Shown: piece by piece, positions 15,960 to 19,246 of the stretch
Position numbering within the stretch: the first letter of the stretch is position 1
How the letters are laid out: each line of letters opens with the position of its first letter
From: an uncultured Lachnospiraceae bacterium
GTDB lineage: Bacteria; Bacillota; Clostridia; Lachnospirales; Lachnospiraceae
Assembly (NCBI GenBank): GCA_949283905.1
Contig: CASDUB010000091.1
Span: forward strand, 1-19,246
Direction of reading: 5' to 3'
Length of the DNA: 19,246 bases
The notes under the pieces: generated by a model
Told to the model about the DNA's origin: nothing
What the model saw: the letters and a program-made list of their open reading frames with translations, nothing else
The model's database searches: none
Position numbers and translations under genes: made by a program

Positions 15960-16606
15960 GCGGTTAAAAAAGCCTCCATAATTTTTTTACTCTTTAATTC
16001 TCTGTCAATCGTTCTCTTTAACGCCTTGTCGCATATCTGTTCAAGTTCTTTAAGCGTATTTTCTTTCAGATTAAAAGAGTAGAGTTTTCCGAGCGGAGCT
16101 CCTATGATATATCTGCATACCGAAAGCATGGATGCGCTCATAGCTCCCTCTTCAGGGTAGTATTCTCCGTTCAAAAACATCATACGCATTTCAAAAACTC
16201 TTCTTACCAGAATATTATCAAGTTCCGGTTTCAAAAGCGCCTTTAAAGAGACGTAAAGCAGATTGAGCATATCGGTTCCGTCTATTCCCTCTCTTCCGTA
16301 ATAATCCACAAGATCCAGGAAATAAAATCCGATATACACTCCCGGCATCTGCGCGGCAAGATCTCTGAAATATTCAGTCACCGACGCTTCTGTAAGTCTG
16401 TACGATGTTCTTCCCGGAACGATCGAAAACTCTCCCATTACAAAAGGATTTGCGGCGGCAAGCAAAGAATTTCCCGCCCTTCTGCATCCTCTCGCGAAAA
16501 CAGTTATCCGGCCGAGCTCACATGTTTCGATAACAAGTCTTTTGTCATGTTCTCCTATGGGCATAGTTGACAGAACTATCCCGTTTACTTTAGCGACATC
16601 ATTCAT
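15956..16606 (-). CDS. recO: DNA repair protein RecO, short form
   Basis: The RecF-pathway mediator that helps load RecA on SSB-coated single-stranded DNA and anneals strands. The N-terminal OB fold (residues ~1-80) begins VNGIVLSTMPIGEHDKRLVIET and has ITVFARGCRRAGNSLLAA; a helical domain follows. At 216 residues it is shorter than usual (about 240-260). Between FEMRMMFLNGEYYPEEG and ASMLSVCRYIIG the stretch that in many relatives carries a four-cysteine zinc site is missing, with no CxxC anywhere. It starts six bases after era, with only a weak AAGAA ahead of it, so coupling to era translation is likely. The era-recO order is common in clostridia, which supports the identification. The reading frame is intact, so this looks like a real short form rather than a pseudogene. 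Confidence 0.9.
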   Translation of the reverse strand: MNDVAKVNGIVLSTMPIGEHDKRLVIETCELGRITVFARGCRRAGNSLLAAANPFVMGEFSIVPGRTSYRLTEASVTEYFRDLAAQMPGVYIGFYFLDLVDYYGREGIDGTDMLNLLYVSLKALLKPELDNILVRRVFEMRMMFLNGEYYPEEGAMSASMLSVCRYIIGAPLGKLYSFNLKENTLKELEQICDKALKRTIDRELKSKKIMEAFLTA

Positions 16607-16612
16607 ATGTTC

Positions 16613-17521
16613 TTAAAGTTCATTCCTGTCATATCCGTAATTTTTCAAAAGCAGTTCACTGTCACGCCATTGCCTGCGGACTTTTACCCATATCTTTAAG
16701 TTGACTTTCCCGTCTATGAGTCTTTCTATTTCCGCTCTCGCTTCGCTGCCTATCTTCTTTAACGTCTGGCCGTTTTTCCCGATGATAATGCCTTTATGGG
16801 AATCTCTTTCACAGACTATAGTCGCTTCGATATCAGTTATACTTCCGTCTTTCCGCTCCTTCATCTTTTCAATAAGTACGGCAATGCCGTGAGGAACTTC
16901 CTCGCCCAGACATCTGAGGGCTTTTTCTCGTATCATTTCCGAAGCAATCTGTCTGACCGGCTGATCCGTAACCGTTTCCTCATCATAGTAAAGAGGACCG
17001 TAGGGCAAAAATTTAAATATCGCTGTTATAAGATCGTCAAGATTAGTTCCCTGTTTGGCAGAAACGGCAAGGATATCGTCAAAATGCCCTGACTTCGTGT
17101 AGGCTTTTATGATATCGGGTATCTCCGTTTTCTTAACCCTGTCGCATTTATTGATTACAAGTATTACAGGAAGATTGATCTTGCTCAGCAGTTCTGCTAT
17201 ATGGCGGTCAGCATCACCTATAAAAGTCGAAGGTTCCACAAGCCATAATACGACATCCACATCTTTAAGCGCATTCTGAGCAGCGCTCACCATATATTCC
17301 CCGAGTTTGTTCTTTGCCTTGTGAATTCCCGGAGTATCCTGAAAGATGATCTGGCCTCTCTCACACGTATAAACGCTTTGAATACGATTTCTCGTAGTCT
17401 GAGGCTTACGTGATGTAATGGCGATCTTCTGGCCTATCAGATGATTCATAAGCGTTGATTTTCCGACGTTCGGTCTTCCAATCAGCGCCGCAAAACCTGA
17501 TTTTGTCTGTAATTCATTCAT
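16613..17521 (-). CDS. era: GTPase Era
   Basis: An essential GTPase of 302 residues that binds 16S rRNA near its 3' end and assists 30S subunit assembly. All G motifs are present: GRPNVGKS (15-22), the switch region with QTTRNRI, DTPG (62-65), NKCD (124-127) and SAK (154-156). The C-terminal KH domain (~205-285) has the GKNG loop near 248-251 followed by RAEIERLI. The ATG has AGGTG five bases upstream. It begins 15 bases after the M16C protease gene and is followed six bases later by recO, in one minus-strand operon. Nothing unusual is seen. Confidence 0.97.
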   Translation of the reverse strand: MNELQTKSGFAALIGRPNVGKSTLMNHLIGQKIAITSRKPQTTRNRIQSVYTCERGQIIFQDTPGIHKAKNKLGEYMVSAAQNALKDVDVVLWLVEPSTFIGDADRHIAELLSKINLPVILVINKCDRVKKTEIPDIIKAYTKSGHFDDILAVSAKQGTNLDDLITAIFKFLPYGPLYYDEETVTDQPVRQIASEMIREKALRCLGEEVPHGIAVLIEKMKERKDGSITDIEATIVCERDSHKGIIIGKNGQTLKKIGSEARAEIERLIDGKVNLKIWVKVRRQWRDSELLLKNYGYDRNEL

Positions 17522-17536
17522 TTCTTCACCTGTCGA

Positions 17537-19246
17537 TCAACCCTGAATAAAACTTTCAACATGGTCAAATAAGTCTTTATGTTTATTTATTGCCGCTTCG
17601 CTTCCGAGTACACAGATGTGCTTTTTGTCGAAAGTGTCGGCAAGAAGCTTATTTAAAGCCCTGATATCCTCTGTTTTTGCATTTAAGATCTCGTCTCTTT
17701 CACGCTGATAATCTTCTTCCGTCAGCTTCGTAAAATAAGAATCAAGGGCGAGAGCTCCTTTTGCCTTCGGATTCATAGGAGTATCAAGAGTACTTACGGT
17801 ACCGATGATATATTTCGTCATTGTTTTTTCATCGGCTTCGAAATCACCCGCGAATTTTGCAAGTCCGTCGTAAACGTCAAGGGTATTTTTCAAATGCGGA
17901 TCCCTGTATGAAACAAGATATGAATCTCCCGTCCTTGAAAATCCGCTCATACATCCGTATGCGCCGCCTTTGACTCTTAAGTTTATCCAAAGGTACTCAT
18001 AATTTAAAATAGTCTTTAAGATTCTGAGCGCGCCTGTATATTCATAACCCTTCTGCACGAAATTTCCGACCTGGGCTACATACTGCACCTGTCCCGAAGT
18101 CATTATTCCCTCCGACTGCTCTTTTTTCTCCCATTTATACCCATTTCCCTTTTCACAAGGCTCTGAGAGTTTGTCTTTGATAACTGAAATATTATTCTTA
18201 AGTTCATCAAATCCTTCATCGTTCGCAGTTATGGACACGAGTATATTGTCTTTTCTGAATATCTTTTTTACAAGAGATCTGAGGATTGATTTAAGCTCTT
18301 CTTTTTTCTCGTCGAACTGAGCAAACAGCGTTTCTATAAATCTGTAATAAGCTATTCCCGAGGTTTCCTCGCTCCATCCCGCCAGCTCGTTTACGCCTGC
18401 GGCAGCCCTGCCCACGGCGCTTGTATGACCCGATGCCGGAATAGAGGCCTGATACTGCGCTTTCTGCCCTGCAATTATCTCATAAAGTCTCTTATCATTT
18501 TCAATTTTCGATCCGAACAATATCTCATCGATCATTGAAAGCGCGAATCCGCACTCATGATCGAGATATTTTGATTTAACGCCGAAAAATTTCTTAGAAC
18601 CGCCTCCTGCCGTCGTAAACGTCTGAAGTCCGCATGCGATGCCGCCTGTTCTCGAATTTATCTCATTTGACAGATCAGAATAAGCATAGTTATCTGTGTC
18701 CACATAACCGAGCACACTCTTAAGAAGGCTCATATATCTGATCTCTTCGTTAGAGATATCGTCAACGTTAAACAGCAGGGTAAGATAGCTTATTCCCCTT
18801 GTATCGTAGTTCTGATGCAGGATCTTGATTCCGTCAGCTTCTCTTTCTTCATTTAACAATTTTACAGGCGTTTTTTTATCAATATCCGCGATAGTAAGCA
18901 TCGGAAGCATATCTTTTACTTCGTCGGAATCCTCTTCCTCCTGATAAAGCTTCAGTTCTCTTGTTTCCTCTACTATCTTATATATCTCTTCTTCTGACAA
19001 CGACGCTTTATATTCCGCGAGCTTATCGGCCAGCTTCTTTTCTTTTTCAGCCGCAAGGCCCCTCTTCGGCGACAGCGTTACCGTTATTCTGTGATTATTA
19101 TTCAAAAGTCTTTCTTTTATAAGACTTTCATAATATCCCGTACCGATTCTTTTCTTTAACTCGTCATATACAGGTATCTGTCTGAGGTAGTCGAAAGGAC
19201 GGTTTTCATCGTAAAGCCAGCTGTCATAGGCGTTCATTATATAGAT
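17537..19246 (-). CDS. M16C-family metalloprotease (presequence-protease-like), C-terminal part
   Basis: The frame is open to the right edge with no stop, so this is the C-terminal ~569 residues of a protein that in this family has about 970. An ATG at 19237 exists but is internal by comparison. The N-terminal catalytic half with the inverted zinc motif HxxEH must lie outside. What is visible is the M16C-associated linker (a helical stretch with AEKEKKLADKLAEYKASLSEEEI near residues 65-100), then a third M16-like domain (ISYLTLLFNV, LLKSVLGYVDT) and a last domain with RVKGGAYGCMSGFSRTG and YRDPHLKNTLDVYDG. Relatives include mitochondrial PreP/Cym1 and falcilysin, which degrade peptides inside a closed chamber. 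No signal peptide can be judged. It is co-transcribed with era; its upstream promoter is outside the window. Confidence 0.9.
   Translation of the reverse strand: MYIMNAYDSWLYDENRPFDYLRQIPVYDELKKRIGTGYYESLIKERLLNNNHRITVTLSPKRGLAAEKEKKLADKLAEYKASLSEEEIYKIVEETRELKLYQEEEDSDEVKDMLPMLTIADIDKKTPVKLLNEEREADGIKILHQNYDTRGISYLTLLFNVDDISNEEIRYMSLLKSVLGYVDTDNYAYSDLSNEINSRTGGIACGLQTFTTAGGGSKKFFGVKSKYLDHECGFALSMIDEILFGSKIENDKRLYEIIAGQKAQYQASIPASGHTSAVGRAAAGVNELAGWSEETSGIAYYRFIETLFAQFDEKKEELKSILRSLVKKIFRKDNILVSITANDEGFDELKNNISVIKDKLSEPCEKGNGYKWEKKEQSEGIMTSGQVQYVAQVGNFVQKGYEYTGALRILKTILNYEYLWINLRVKGGAYGCMSGFSRTGDSYLVSYRDPHLKNTLDVYDGLAKFAGDFEADEKTMTKYIIGTVSTLDTPMNPKAKGALALDSYFTKLTEEDYQRERDEILNAKTEDIRALNKLLADTFDKKHICVLGSEAAINKHKDLFDHVESFIQG

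Noticed and set aside
1..19246. CRISPR array, insertion sequence, prophage, toxin-antitoxin or defence genes
   Set aside because: No regularly spaced repeats, transposase, integrase or recognisable defence motif was seen on either strand.

Overview
The window looks like chromosomal DNA of an anaerobic, moderately low-GC Firmicute, most likely a Lachnospiraceae-type clostridium. The basis is protein character (type IA topoisomerase with the TDSGREGE motif, GlgB, M16C-family protease, QueH, and an AraC regulator fused to a GH39-like domain), strong GGAGG-type ribosome binding sites, frequent TTG or GTG starts and compact same-strand operons. The genus cannot be fixed from sequence alone. Twelve protein genes fill almost the whole window. 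I see no rRNA, tRNA, CRISPR array or insertion sequence, and no gene-free stretch longer than 300 bases.

Left part (1-5400): a divergent sugar-utilisation module. On the minus strand is a large, apparently cytoplasmic glycoside hydrolase (GH106/GH2-like). On the plus strand is an 811-residue regulator with an N-terminal cupin, an AraC-type DNA-binding domain and a C-terminal GH39-like barrel. By eye, both catalytic glutamates of the GH39 fold are replaced (Ser467, Leu583), so this half is probably a dead enzyme reused as a sugar sensor. The 261-base divergent intergenic region (2704-2964) carries three copies of ATTTGTTA (two extended to ATTTGTTAAA), one of them over a candidate -35 box of the hydrolase gene.

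Middle part (5401-12806): a minus-strand operon read right to left as a flippase-like membrane protein, queH, argH, asd and topB. It appears to start from an extended -10 promoter at 11744-11772 and to end at a hairpin shared with the convergent regulator gene. Upstream of it is an RluA-family pseudouridine synthase on the same strand.

The RluA gene and glgB (plus strand, glycogen branching enzyme) diverge from a very short region with a perfectly palindromic -10 core, TATAATTATA, so the two promoters probably compete or fire as one bidirectional promoter. glgB stands alone, with no other glycogen gene nearby, and ends in a lysine/arginine-rich tail.

Right part (14861-19246): a second shared bidirectional terminator, then a minus-strand operon read right to left as an M16C-family protease (cut by the window edge), era, recO and an acyltransferase-3 membrane protein. 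The acyltransferase overlaps recO by ATGA. RecO is short and lacks the cysteine-bearing segment seen in many relatives.

The best candidates for something not well described are the pseudo-glycosidase regulator with its partner hydrolase, and the palindromic divergent promoter between the pseudouridine synthase gene and glgB.
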